Of a DNA stretch of 12,537 nucleotides, positions 1 through 7,592 are shown one piece after another (position 1 is the first letter of the stretch; every line of letters starts with the position of its first letter). A program made the translations under genes and the position numbers. Below the pieces are notes generated by a model. That model did no database searches and was not told the origin of the DNA. It was given only the letters and a program-made list of their open reading frames with translations. The DNA is from a bacterium UBA1459 (GTDB lineage Bacteria > Pseudomonadota > Alphaproteobacteria > CAJXXZ01 > UBA1459): NCBI GenBank assembly GCA_002325765.1, contig DCST01000007.1:7825-20361 (forward strand), given 5' to 3'.

Positions 1-779
1 CGCTTACTAGAAGAGAAATTGGCCATGGAGATCTCATTAAAAAGTCATTTTCTCATTTAGATAATAATTTAAAATTGCTATGTGAAGCTATTAGTGCCGA
101 TGGATCTACATCAATGGCAAGTGTCAGTGGATCTTCAGCTGCATTATATTCAATGAATTTAATAGATAGTAATAATATAGTTGCGGGCATATCTATAGGA
201 GAAATTAATAAAAAATTACATGTAGATTTAGATGCTAATGAAGATCAATTAAGTAATTTTGATTTTAAAATAACGGCATCTAAAAAATATATACATGCTA
301 TACATATGGATTCCAAAACAGGATTAAGAATAGATACTCTAGAAGAGGTTATTAAATTAGGATTACAATCATCCTTAAAAATAATTAAAAAAATCGAAAC
401 TGATTGCAAACCTTCTAAAAATATCAAATTTATCAAAATTAATACAAAAAAGATAGGTATTATGATTGGACAAAAAGGAGATAATTTAAAAGAAATAGAA
501 AAACATTCAAAAGCTCAAATAAAAGTATATCAAAACGGATTGGTATGTATTACAGGATCTTCTGAAAATATTGAATTTGCTTCCGAATTTGTTAATTTTT
601 ATGGATTTGATAAATCTGCAGTTAAAAGTAATATTGCTTTTTTTGCAAAAGAAACAAAAGAATCTAATACAATAAATACTCAACAAGGATTATTTCATTT
701 ACCAAAAACAATTTTATATAAAAAAGATCAACTTATAAGATGTAAATTATTATCAAATAATAAATTAAAAATATTATAA
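1..779 (+). CDS. pnp: Polynucleotide phosphorylase, C-terminal part (5' end outside window)
   Basis: PNPase degrades RNA 3' to 5' by phosphorolysis. The frame is open from base 3, so the gene starts upstream of the window and about 258 C-terminal residues are visible. They begin with the conserved TRREIGHGDL stretch, then GSTSMASVSGSS of the second RNase PH domain. The segment NEDQLSNFDFK keeps two aspartates six residues apart, matching the metal-binding pair Asp486/Asp492 of the E. coli enzyme. A KH domain follows (IGIMIGQKGDNLKEIEK). The final ~60 residues should be the S1 domain but are only weakly S1-like (GLFHLPKTILYKKDQLIRCK) and look shortened, so RNA binding by S1 may be weakened. 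The TTG at 75 lies inside the conserved domain and is not a start. The stop overlaps the convergent gene on the other strand by 6 bp. The family call is firm. Confidence 0.95.
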   Translation, partial: LTRREIGHGDLIKKSFSHLDNNLKLLCEAISADGSTSMASVSGSSAALYSMNLIDSNNIVAGISIGEINKKLHVDLDANEDQLSNFDFKITASKKYIHAIHMDSKTGLRIDTLEEVIKLGLQSSLKIIKKIETDCKPSKNIKFIKINTKKIGIMIGQKGDNLKEIEKHSKAQIKVYQNGLVCITGSSENIEFASEFVNFYGFDKSAVKSNIAFFAKETKESNTINTQQGLFHLPKTILYKKDQLIRCKLLSNNKLKIL

Positions 780-2402
780 ATGGTAAGATTTGTTTAATTC
801 TTCTTCTATTTGTTCAGCTAATTTTAAATGAAAAATATAACTACTTTGCAATTTAGTAAATAAACCATTATTATATAAAGTTGTTTCTTGTGTATTATAT
901 ATATCCTCCCTTATACTCATTATATCTTTCAAGTATTGTATATATTTATTAAAGCAATTTAATACTTCTTTAAGGTAATTGTTAATTTCTGGATATTGTT
1001 GTAATATACTTTCAAATTGCTTCATAAATATTTTTTCAATAAATGATATTCTATTATTAAATTCTTTTATAAATACTAATGTTGATATTGATTTGCATCT
1101 ATTATGTTTAATATATTGATTAATATTAAGTATACATGTGATAGCAATATGTATTATTTTTAATAAAGCATATATATTTAATTTTTGATTTTGTATTCTT
1201 TGAGCTAAAGGACTACTAAATGGCTCTTTATTTATAAATGGATCAATAAAAGTAGTTGTCTTTTCTCCATACATATAATTTTTAGCAATCTTAGATTTAG
1301 GATTTTGTTCTCTTATTATACTATCTTTTTGTGCTCGATTATCAATAATATATGTAAATACTTTATATTTAGTAGCTGTTTTGTTAACTGTACTAAATCC
1401 CTCTTCATTCCATTTAGCAAACCATGATTTTAATAAAAGTATTTCTTGGGATTCTGATATATTGGATGAAATTCCTAGATCATTTAAATAAGCAATCTTA
1501 TCTATTGTAATTGGACTTTCAAATTCTGTGGCATTATCCCATATTGCATGAAATATGTGCTCATCTATTACTTGCATAAAATCACTTTTAATACATATAA
1601 AACTAGTATTATTATTTTGAGTACCTACATCTGTAAATTTAATACTAGGTATATCTGTATTGAGCAATTGTTGTGAAAATGAAGGCATATTTGGAGGATA
1701 CAAACTAGATAAATAATTTTTGTTAAATGTTTGTATATTTTCTTTACATTCTTTAAAAGGGTCACTTGCTTGAAAAATTTCATTAGCTTTGATTATTTCA
1801 TTTTTATATTCCTGTTCTAATTGATTTTTATACCTAGCAATATTAGATATTATTTTTTGTTCATTATATTTATATTTTTTTATAGAGATATCTGCTCTCT
1901 TTGTTAGATTATTATCCACAAATTTTCTAGGTTGTTTTTGCTGATTTCTTCTATTTTCTCTCATTGCTTGTTCTGTTTTCATACAATTATTAAGATTTTG
2001 TAGAACATTTAATCTCCTATTATTAAGAACGTGAACAGGATTCATAGCTTGATCTATTTCTTTAAGAAACTCTCTTTTATTTTGATGCTGATTTGCTAAT
2101 ATTATACCCTCTTCTTTTTTATCTTCTTCTATTATTTCTTGATTTTCTTTTTTTATACGCTTATTTTCTTCTAATAAGAGTTTTTGTAGCTCTTGATTTT
2201 TTATAATTTTTTCAGACAAATTATAATCTTTAGGTATCCATCGTAATATCATAAAAGGAGATATAAAGTATACACATTTAAAAAAATTTGGAATATTTAT
2301 AAATTTTGATATTGTGTTTCTAGATATTTTTTTTTCAGAAAAAGTAGATTTTCTGGAAACTTTATGAAATAAGTTGTTTGAAGATCCATATAATAATAAC
2401 AT
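774..2402 (-). CDS. Orphan 542-residue protein with coiled-coil segments
   Basis: I do not recognise a family. The protein is rich in Lys, Asn, Ile and Gln. Residues about 63-98 are strongly heptad-like and charged (ELQKLLLEENKRIKKENQEI), and about 180-212 give a second probable coiled coil. The middle (about 230-400) has a more globular composition with several aromatic residues (SWFAKWNEEGF near 326). The C-terminal 140 residues look all-helical. No signal peptide or convincing membrane helix is seen; residues 38-55 are only mildly hydrophobic. The ATG at 2402 is 23 bp downstream of dprA's stop, so it is probably the last gene of the MFS-dprA transcript, although its job need not be related. 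Its end overlaps the end of pnp by 6 bp. A lineage-specific structural or secreted protein is possible but unproven. Methionine 51 is an alternative start. Confidence 0.75.
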   Translation of the reverse strand: MLLLYGSSNNLFHKVSRKSTFSEKKISRNTISKFINIPNFFKCVYFISPFMILRWIPKDYNLSEKIIKNQELQKLLLEENKRIKKENQEIIEEDKKEEGIILANQHQNKREFLKEIDQAMNPVHVLNNRRLNVLQNLNNCMKTEQAMRENRRNQQKQPRKFVDNNLTKRADISIKKYKYNEQKIISNIARYKNQLEQEYKNEIIKANEIFQASDPFKECKENIQTFNKNYLSSLYPPNMPSFSQQLLNTDIPSIKFTDVGTQNNNTSFICIKSDFMQVIDEHIFHAIWDNATEFESPITIDKIAYLNDLGISSNISESQEILLLKSWFAKWNEEGFSTVNKTATKYKVFTYIIDNRAQKDSIIREQNPKSKIAKNYMYGEKTTTFIDPFINKEPFSSPLAQRIQNQKLNIYALLKIIHIAITCILNINQYIKHNRCKSISTLVFIKEFNNRISFIEKIFMKQFESILQQYPEINNYLKEVLNCFNKYIQYLKDIMSIREDIYNTQETTLYNNGLFTKLQSSYIFHLKLAEQIEEELNKSYHL

Positions 2403-2425
2403 ATATAATTATATCTTATAAATGA

Positions 2426-3454
2426 TTAATTTATGATTTTAGATACATGAAAAAAACTATTAAATGCGATTTTATGTTCATATTCAAGTTCTCCTAGTGC
2501 AGCTAATAGTGTAGGCATAGGCATCTGTTTAGATAAATCATTAATACTGACTGGAGTGAGTGATAATAAAGATAATAATTTATCTTTATCCATTTGAGAA
2601 ACTGTCATATCTAAATAATAAACATCTTTAAAATGTTTTATAGGATTATATATATAATTTAATAATGTTTCTTGTGTAAGGATACTAGCTGTATTATCTA
2701 AAATAATCTTATAACATCCTTCATAACTTATATCTAATGGATGCCCTAATGCAGCAAATACCATATGCTCATAGGATTTTGCTATTTTAGCTGTACTTAA
2801 TGCTCCAGAAGAAGCTGAAGCCTCAATTACACATAAAGGATCCGATAAGGCGGCAATAATACGATTTCTTTCAATAAAAAAAGAAGATTTAATTTGCATA
2901 TTATATGGCTTTTCCGTAAGAACAAGTCCTTGTTCTTCTATTAAATATTGTAATGACATATTTTCTTGAGGATATACAATATTAATACCTCCTGCAATAA
3001 CAGCGATTGTATTATTTATACAACATGCATGAGCTGTAGCATCTATGCCTATAGCTAAACCAGATACAATTACTCTATTATCTTTTACTTCATTAATAAG
3101 ATATTGACAATATTTCATACCTATAGATGTAGCAGTTCTTGATCCCACAAATCCTATTTTAAGTTTATTCATCAAATCTATATTTCCTTTATATGTTAAA
3201 ATAGGAGGTAAGTATATATAATCATTATTTATAAAAAATTTTCCCCCATAATTATATGTTTTCTTTATTTCTTGTTCAATAACTTCTTTTTCAATAAGTG
3301 AACATCTTTTACCTCTCCAGTATAGATCTCCCTTTTCCATTGCTATAATAATGTTTGCATCAGAATTGTATTTATTTTGTAAATATTTATAGCCAATAAT
3401 ACCTATATTATGAGATCTATATATTCTTAATTTATCAAAAATATCTTCATGCAC
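2426..3454 (-). CDS. dprA: DNA processing protein DprA (Smf family)
   Basis: DprA binds single-stranded DNA in the cytoplasm and loads RecA during uptake of foreign DNA; the gene is often kept in bacteria without a known competence state. The Rossmann-like core shows the family signatures in order: GFVGSRTAT (101-109), VSGLAIGIDATAH (130-142), TIAVIAGGINIVYPQEN (149-165), FIERNRIIAALSD (193-205), VIEASASSGALSTAKIA (209-225) and LGHPLD (236-241), where most relatives have PG. The N-terminal helical region is short. The C-terminal ~50 residues (SLTPVSINDLSKQMPMPTLL) fit the small winged-helix domain. The start is a GTG; the codon after it is CAT, and the next in-frame Met is residue 39. It begins 2 bases after the MFS stop, indicating translational coupling in one operon. 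At 342 residues it is near full length. Confidence 0.93.
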   Translation of the reverse strand: MHEDIFDKLRIYRSHNIGIIGYKYLQNKYNSDANIIIAMEKGDLYWRGKRCSLIEKEVIEQEIKKTYNYGGKFFINNDYIYLPPILTYKGNIDLMNKLKIGFVGSRTATSIGMKYCQYLINEVKDNRVIVSGLAIGIDATAHACCINNTIAVIAGGINIVYPQENMSLQYLIEEQGLVLTEKPYNMQIKSSFFIERNRIIAALSDPLCVIEASASSGALSTAKIAKSYEHMVFAALGHPLDISYEGCYKIILDNTASILTQETLLNYIYNPIKHFKDVYYLDMTVSQMDKDKLLSLLSLTPVSINDLSKQMPMPTLLAALGELEYEHKIAFNSFFHVSKIIN

Positions 3455-3456
3455 AC

Positions 3457-4908
3457 TTACTTATTCTCTGAGATATTACATGTTTTATCTTGATATGATG
3501 TTTCAGATTTTTTATTTCTAGTTGCTAAAAATATAAATATAGCAGAAGCAATAACAGATATACTTAAATACCATAACATTTGAGTTATACCTGCTGCATT
3601 ATATAATCTTTCTCCCATCTCATTAAGAGGTGATCCTTGATTCGTCCATATAAAACTCAAAAGAAATCCAGATCCTAGTTGTGATAATGAACATCCTGGA
3701 AACATAGCAAATCCATTTAACATACCAAAATATATACCAGCATATTTACTATTACCATACTCATCTGCAATAATTAAAGGAGCTATACTGTGTGACATAC
3801 CTAATATTGCAATACCTATTGCAGCTAATTTCAGAGTACCTAAAGAAGGTATTAATAAATAAGTAAATACACCAACTATACCACTAATACCAGCAAAATA
3901 TAGATTTGATTTTACTCCAAATATTAAAATTAAAAATGGTAGGATAAGAGAATATACACCAGATACAGAATTCATAAGATATGTTATAGATCCTTTGAGT
4001 GCAGTTGGAGCAATCTCACTTACAATATTTGCAAAATATCCATTTTGAAATACATATAATAATACAACTGAACTCCAGCTATATAAACCTAAAAATAAAA
4101 GTTTTGGAGTTGTAAAGAAATATTTTAATCCTCCTTCTTCTGGTTCATTTATAGTTTCTGTTGTACTTTCTTTTACTTCTTGTTGCGATATTTTAGATGT
4201 AAATCTATTTGTTATTATAATAATAACTCCTAGTATAATACCAGCGTATCCTAATCTTCTAAGTAAATCATACCATTGTATTTGACCAAGCTCCAAACTT
4301 TTAGATGCAATTAAATCACAAACAGCTCCCATCTTATATGCAATAAATATAATCATATTAAATAAAATACTAAATAAACTTGATGGAAATACAGATGTTA
4401 AAAATGTACATACACTAATTACAGTAGATGCAGCACTAAATCCTAATAATACACGAGCAAATAATATCATATTATATGACTTCATATTTGACATACTTAT
4501 TTGTAAAATACCATACATAATAGCACTAACACCTGTATAGTTTAATCCAAATCTAGTAAGTAGAATACCTGTTGCAAATTGCATTAATCCATATCCCATT
4601 GACATAAGTGATGGATATAAACTTGATTGCTTTGCTGTAAGTCCAAATGCCATATCTAATGGTGATTTTAATGCGGCAACTGTCATTCTTGTAGATATAT
4701 ATAACACACAATTTGCTAACAAAAACATTAATTGAATAATATTGACATGATTAGTATACTTTTTTAAATATATTGCGCCTGCAACTAATAATCCTACCAC
4801 TGGGACCAAAAAGAATATAATTCCGAATTTTGCTAAAATAACATCTAGAATATAATCTCCTGATATAACGGCTAATATTAATACTAAGTATTTAATCTTG
4901 TCTTTCAT
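3457..4908 (-). CDS. Major facilitator superfamily (MFS) transporter
   Basis: A polytopic inner-membrane protein of 483 residues, almost wholly hydrophobic segments separated by short loops. The first recognisable MFS unit starts near residue 57; the loop between its second and third helices reads GILLTRFG (114-121), a version of MFS motif A. A charged cytoplasmic loop at about 233-260 (TSKISQQEVKESTTETINEP) separates the two six-helix halves, and a polar tail ends the protein. Before the canonical set lie two further hydrophobic segments (about 6-26 and 29-48), giving perhaps 14 helices. Substrate cannot be read from sequence; in intracellular bacteria such carriers import host metabolites. 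It is first in a tight cluster with dprA and divergent from argS. Two ATGs lie close together at the start (the second is out of frame); 4908 is in frame. Confidence 0.9.
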   Translation of the reverse strand: MKDKIKYLVLILAVISGDYILDVILAKFGIIFFLVPVVGLLVAGAIYLKKYTNHVNIIQLMFLLANCVLYISTRMTVAALKSPLDMAFGLTAKQSSLYPSLMSMGYGLMQFATGILLTRFGLNYTGVSAIMYGILQISMSNMKSYNMILFARVLLGFSAASTVISVCTFLTSVFPSSLFSILFNMIIFIAYKMGAVCDLIASKSLELGQIQWYDLLRRLGYAGIILGVIIIITNRFTSKISQQEVKESTTETINEPEEGGLKYFFTTPKLLFLGLYSWSSVVLLYVFQNGYFANIVSEIAPTALKGSITYLMNSVSGVYSLILPFLILIFGVKSNLYFAGISGIVGVFTYLLIPSLGTLKLAAIGIAILGMSHSIAPLIIADEYGNSKYAGIYFGMLNGFAMFPGCSLSQLGSGFLLSFIWTNQGSPLNEMGERLYNAAGITQMLWYLSISVIASAIFIFLATRNKKSETSYQDKTCNISENK

Positions 4909-4996
4909 ACATTTATTATTTTACATATTTTAAGTCTAAATTATTAAAATTTACAAAAAAAAACCAAAAATTTTTATTTTATAATGATTTTTATAG
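4909..4996. promoter_or_regulatory. Divergent promoter region between MFS gene and argS
   Basis: The 88-bp gap separates two genes transcribed away from each other, so it should hold both promoters. On plus, a perfect TATAAT occurs at 4980-4985, only 11 bases before the argS ATG at 4997. No -35 box at good spacing is visible (TTACAA at 4951 is too far away). A -10 so close implies a very short leader, or initiation at the second in-frame ATG (5024). On minus, TAAAAT-like hexamers precede the MFS start. Neither gene has a clear Shine-Dalgarno sequence. In DNA this AT-rich, -10 matches arise easily by chance. Confidence 0.35.
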
Positions 4997-6598
4997 ATGT
5001 ATAAATTCATTTATAATTTTAATATGCATAAAAAAATATTTCTAATGGGGTTAATATCTATAATTTCTTTACTTGGATTATATATAGTAATTCAAAAAAT
5101 TATCATACTTTTTATAATAATAGGTATAATTTTACTGGGTATACCTATTATTTATTTAGTTCTTAAGCAAAAAAAAATAGAAATAATAGATACATATATT
5201 GAAATTGAAAATGTATTAAAAAAATTTAGCAAACAATCTAATTTATCTATGATTACTAATTCACAACATGGTCATTTATCCTCAAATATTTTATTTAAAA
5301 ACGCATCTTTAGAAAAAAAAATTATTAAAGAACTCTCTAAATTAAAATGTATTGATAAAATAGAAGTAGTTAAAGGATATATTAATATATTTCTTAATAT
5401 TACTAACTTACATATTAATTTTGAAATTAAAAACAAAGAAAAGATACTTATTGAATATGTATCACCTAATCCTACTGGACCTCTACATTTAGGTCATTTA
5501 AGAAATATAATTATAGGATCATCTTTAGTAAATTTATATAAACACTGCGGATATGATGTTACAACTGAAATGTATATTAATGATCAAGGTAATCAAATGA
5601 ATCAATTTATAGAAAGTGTAAATTATTATAGAGATGGTTCTGGTATATTATATTATCAGGGTGAATATGTTAAACAATTTGCAAAATATTCTAATGAAGA
5701 AATTATGAATCAAATTATATCTGGTATATGCACGGATTTAAGTAAACTTAATATTCAACATGATAACATTATTTTTGAAAGCAGTCTTAATAAAGAAGTA
5801 ATAGAAATACATCATATGATAGATAAACTTAATTTATTATATATTGGATTTTTAGATGATACATCTAAAGAAGAAAGTGTAATTATTAATACTGTTCAAC
5901 TAGGAGATGACAAGAATCGAGTATTACAAAGAAAAAATAAAATTTATACTTATTTTGCTTATGATATTGCTTATCATTATCATAAATATTTAAGAGGTTA
6001 TAACAAACTTATTACAGTATTAGGAGAAGATCATATAGGTCATATGAAGAAATTATCTATGATTTTAAATCAAATGAATATCTATGTTAACATAGTTTCT
6101 TATAATCATGTATTTTATAAAAAAGATGACCAATTGCTTGCTTTGTCTAAACGACAAGGTAATATTATTACACTCAAAGAATTATTAGAAAGATTTACAA
6201 GCAATGAGTTAAGATGGATTATATTATCTCAAAATGCTCATAAAATTATAGAATTTGATCAAAACTATAGCCTTGATCCTTTATATCAAATTATGTTAGC
6301 CTCTGAAAGAATACAAATGTTTATAATTGATAATACTTTACCAAGTGTATGCGTAAATTTAGTAAGATATGTTGTATCTTTTAACTCTATGTTGCAATCT
6401 GCATGTTATATGAATGATACACATAAAGTATTAGAATTTCTTGTTAAGCTCTCTCAAGAGATTTTATTATACTTTCGTAATCATGTTCATTTAAATAATA
6501 GTACCTGTAATGTATATGATTCTAAAATACTTAATTTATGTTCTAAAATATTTGAGAAAAGCTTTAATATACTTGGATTTGAAAAAGAAGAAATATAA
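4997..6598 (+). CDS. argS: Arginyl-tRNA synthetase with N-terminal membrane-helix extension
   Basis: Class I synthetase that charges tRNA-Arg. The catalytic core shows IEYVSPNPTGPLHLGHLRN (152-170) containing the HIGH motif, YINDQGNQ (193-200), VLGEDHIGHMKKL (341-353) and LALSKRQG (381-388) in place of KMSKS; loss of the first lysine is common in ArgRS. The ArgRS N-terminal domain is at about 62-135 (HGHLSSNILF, KGYINIFL) and the anticodon-binding DALR domain is at about 425-533. The first ~58 residues are not part of the normal enzyme: two predicted transmembrane helices (about 13-31 and 35-56) followed by KQKK. The extension runs in frame into the domain with no internal stop. The in-frame ATG at 5024 (Met10) would still keep both helices. 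Without the extension the enzyme is about 475 residues, shorter than the usual 550-580. Function is firm; membrane attachment is inferred. Confidence 0.93.
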   Translation: MYKFIYNFNMHKKIFLMGLISIISLLGLYIVIQKIIILFIIIGIILLGIPIIYLVLKQKKIEIIDTYIEIENVLKKFSKQSNLSMITNSQHGHLSSNILFKNASLEKKIIKELSKLKCIDKIEVVKGYINIFLNITNLHINFEIKNKEKILIEYVSPNPTGPLHLGHLRNIIIGSSLVNLYKHCGYDVTTEMYINDQGNQMNQFIESVNYYRDGSGILYYQGEYVKQFAKYSNEEIMNQIISGICTDLSKLNIQHDNIIFESSLNKEVIEIHHMIDKLNLLYIGFLDDTSKEESVIINTVQLGDDKNRVLQRKNKIYTYFAYDIAYHYHKYLRGYNKLITVLGEDHIGHMKKLSMILNQMNIYVNIVSYNHVFYKKDDQLLALSKRQGNIITLKELLERFTSNELRWIILSQNAHKIIEFDQNYSLDPLYQIMLASERIQMFIIDNTLPSVCVNLVRYVVSFNSMLQSACYMNDTHKVLEFLVKLSQEILLYFRNHVHLNNSTCNVYDSKILNLCSKIFEKSFNILGFEKEEI

Positions 6599-6616
6599 TT
6601 CTGATAAAAAATACTA

Positions 6617-6634
6617 TTAATAATATATTATTAA
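6617..6634. repeat. Perfect 18-bp AT palindrome downstream of argS
   Basis: TTAATAATATATTATTAA is its own reverse complement and begins 19 bases after the argS stop codon. It has no G or C and no U tract directly after it, so an RNA hairpin would be weak. It may be a poor terminator or a chance palindrome in AT-rich DNA. Confidence 0.3.
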
Positions 6635-6773
6635 ATAATAATATGTAATTACTTATTTAATACTTTATATAAATATATAATATGGTATAGACAAATCACA
6701 GATAACAACACTTAAAGTCTATATTCGCAAAAGTGATGCAGTTAATATACATTTTTAATACTCATTAGAGAAT

Positions 6774-7037
6774 ATGAATATAATTTCAATCTTGATAAAA
6801 TCAGAAAATAAAATATCAAGAAATGAAGAAAAAAATATATATATATTAAAATTCAGCACAAAAACAAAAAAAACAGGACATAATTATCATAACACAGTTG
6901 ATTTTTCTTTTTATGATGTACCCTATAAGCTAGATTTATCAAATCTAAAGCAAATTATGATCAAATTAAAAAGAGATGATATGCTAAGTAACCTACAAAA
7001 CATATTTAATAATATAATATTTACCGAAATATCATAG
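6774..7037 (+). CDS. Short unrecognised ORF, possibly the head of a decayed gene
   Basis: An 87-codon ORF with no family I recognise and no clear ribosome binding site. It is Lys/Asn/Ile-rich, with patterned segments such as DFSFYDVPYKLDLSNLKQIM. Two things suggest it is part of a broken gene. The same frame is open upstream from 6681 to 6755 (GIDKSQITTLKVYIRKSDAV), interrupted by one TAA at 6756. Just after its stop, another frame gives protein-like sequence (LILYTEVWFDKG) leading into the pseudogene downstream. It could instead be a small lineage-specific protein or a chance ORF. Confidence 0.3.
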   Translation: MNIISILIKSENKISRNEEKNIYILKFSTKTKKTGHNYHNTVDFSFYDVPYKLDLSNLKQIMIKLKRDDMLSNLQNIFNNIIFTEIS

Positions 7038-7038
7038 T

Positions 7039-7577
7039 GTGCACGTGCTTATCTTATATACAGAAGTTTGGTTTGATAAAGGTTAGAAAATCTTACATTC
7101 TGTTCTTAATAAAATGTTTAATAAAAAAACATATAAAACTAAGATCTTTTCAGATGATCCCAAAATGCAAGATTGCACACAGAATCATTAAGTAAAAAAT
7201 ATAAGTTTCAAACATTCTTAGAAGAATATAATTTAACAAATAGTATTGCATATTTAAAATTAGTAATCACAATAAAGAACCTAACAAACAACTTAATCAA
7301 GAATTACAATATAATGAATTATACCAAAAAAAGAATCGCAACAAATATACCATGAAGATACAAAATTAAAAAACAAAGAAAATAATAAAACAAAAAATAA
7401 AAAGAGAAAATTAATTTATTATATAAAAAAAGCAGAAAAAATAGATGAAAAAGATCAAGAAAAGGAAACATTAAAACAACAACTAGATGAAAAAATCAAG
7501 CATTAAAAGAAAACCAAATGTTATTACAGACAAATTTCAGCATTCAAGACGAAATAAATAAGCAATTAGAAGATTAA
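7039..7577 (+). pseudogene. Decayed gene for a Lys/Glu/Gln-rich coiled-coil protein, several frameshifts
   Basis: Successive frames carry protein-like sequence that joins end to end. From 7039 to 7191 one frame reads LILYTEVWFDKG, a TAG at 7084, then MFNKKTYKTKIFSDDPKMQD. From about 7173 the next frame reads SLSKKYKFQTFLEEYNLTNS. It passes to a third frame at the A4 run 7256-7259 (NHNKEPNKQLNQELQYNELY), to a fourth segment at the A7 run 7326-7332 (ESQQIYHEDTKL, then KKAEKIDEKDQEKETLKQQL), and to a fifth at the A6 run 7490-7495 (NQALKENQMLLQTNFSIQDE), ending in TAA TAA at 7575. Each of these last three joins needs one extra A. The rebuilt C-terminal part is a probable coiled coil of unknown function. 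No intact frame covers it, so it is probably not made. It may include the 87-codon ORF upstream. Confidence 0.55.
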
Positions 7578-7592
7578 TAAAATTATACTAAT

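Noticed and set aside
245..436. A 63-codon ORF on minus
   Set aside because: It is antisense to the conserved PNPase domain.
75..779. A complete 234-residue protein starting at TTG 75
   Set aside because: The frame continues upstream to the window edge with conserved PNPase residues, so the TTG is internal.
6599..6773. A tRNA or small RNA gene in the spacer after argS
   Set aside because: No T-loop consensus, acceptor stem or GC-rich stem is present; only AT palindromes and short open stretches.
7013..7195. About 60 open codons in a further plus frame (hydrophobic and basic, starting near GTG 7037)
   Set aside because: Its composition is unlike the other genes, and the neighbouring frames give more protein-like sequence that continues the pseudogene.
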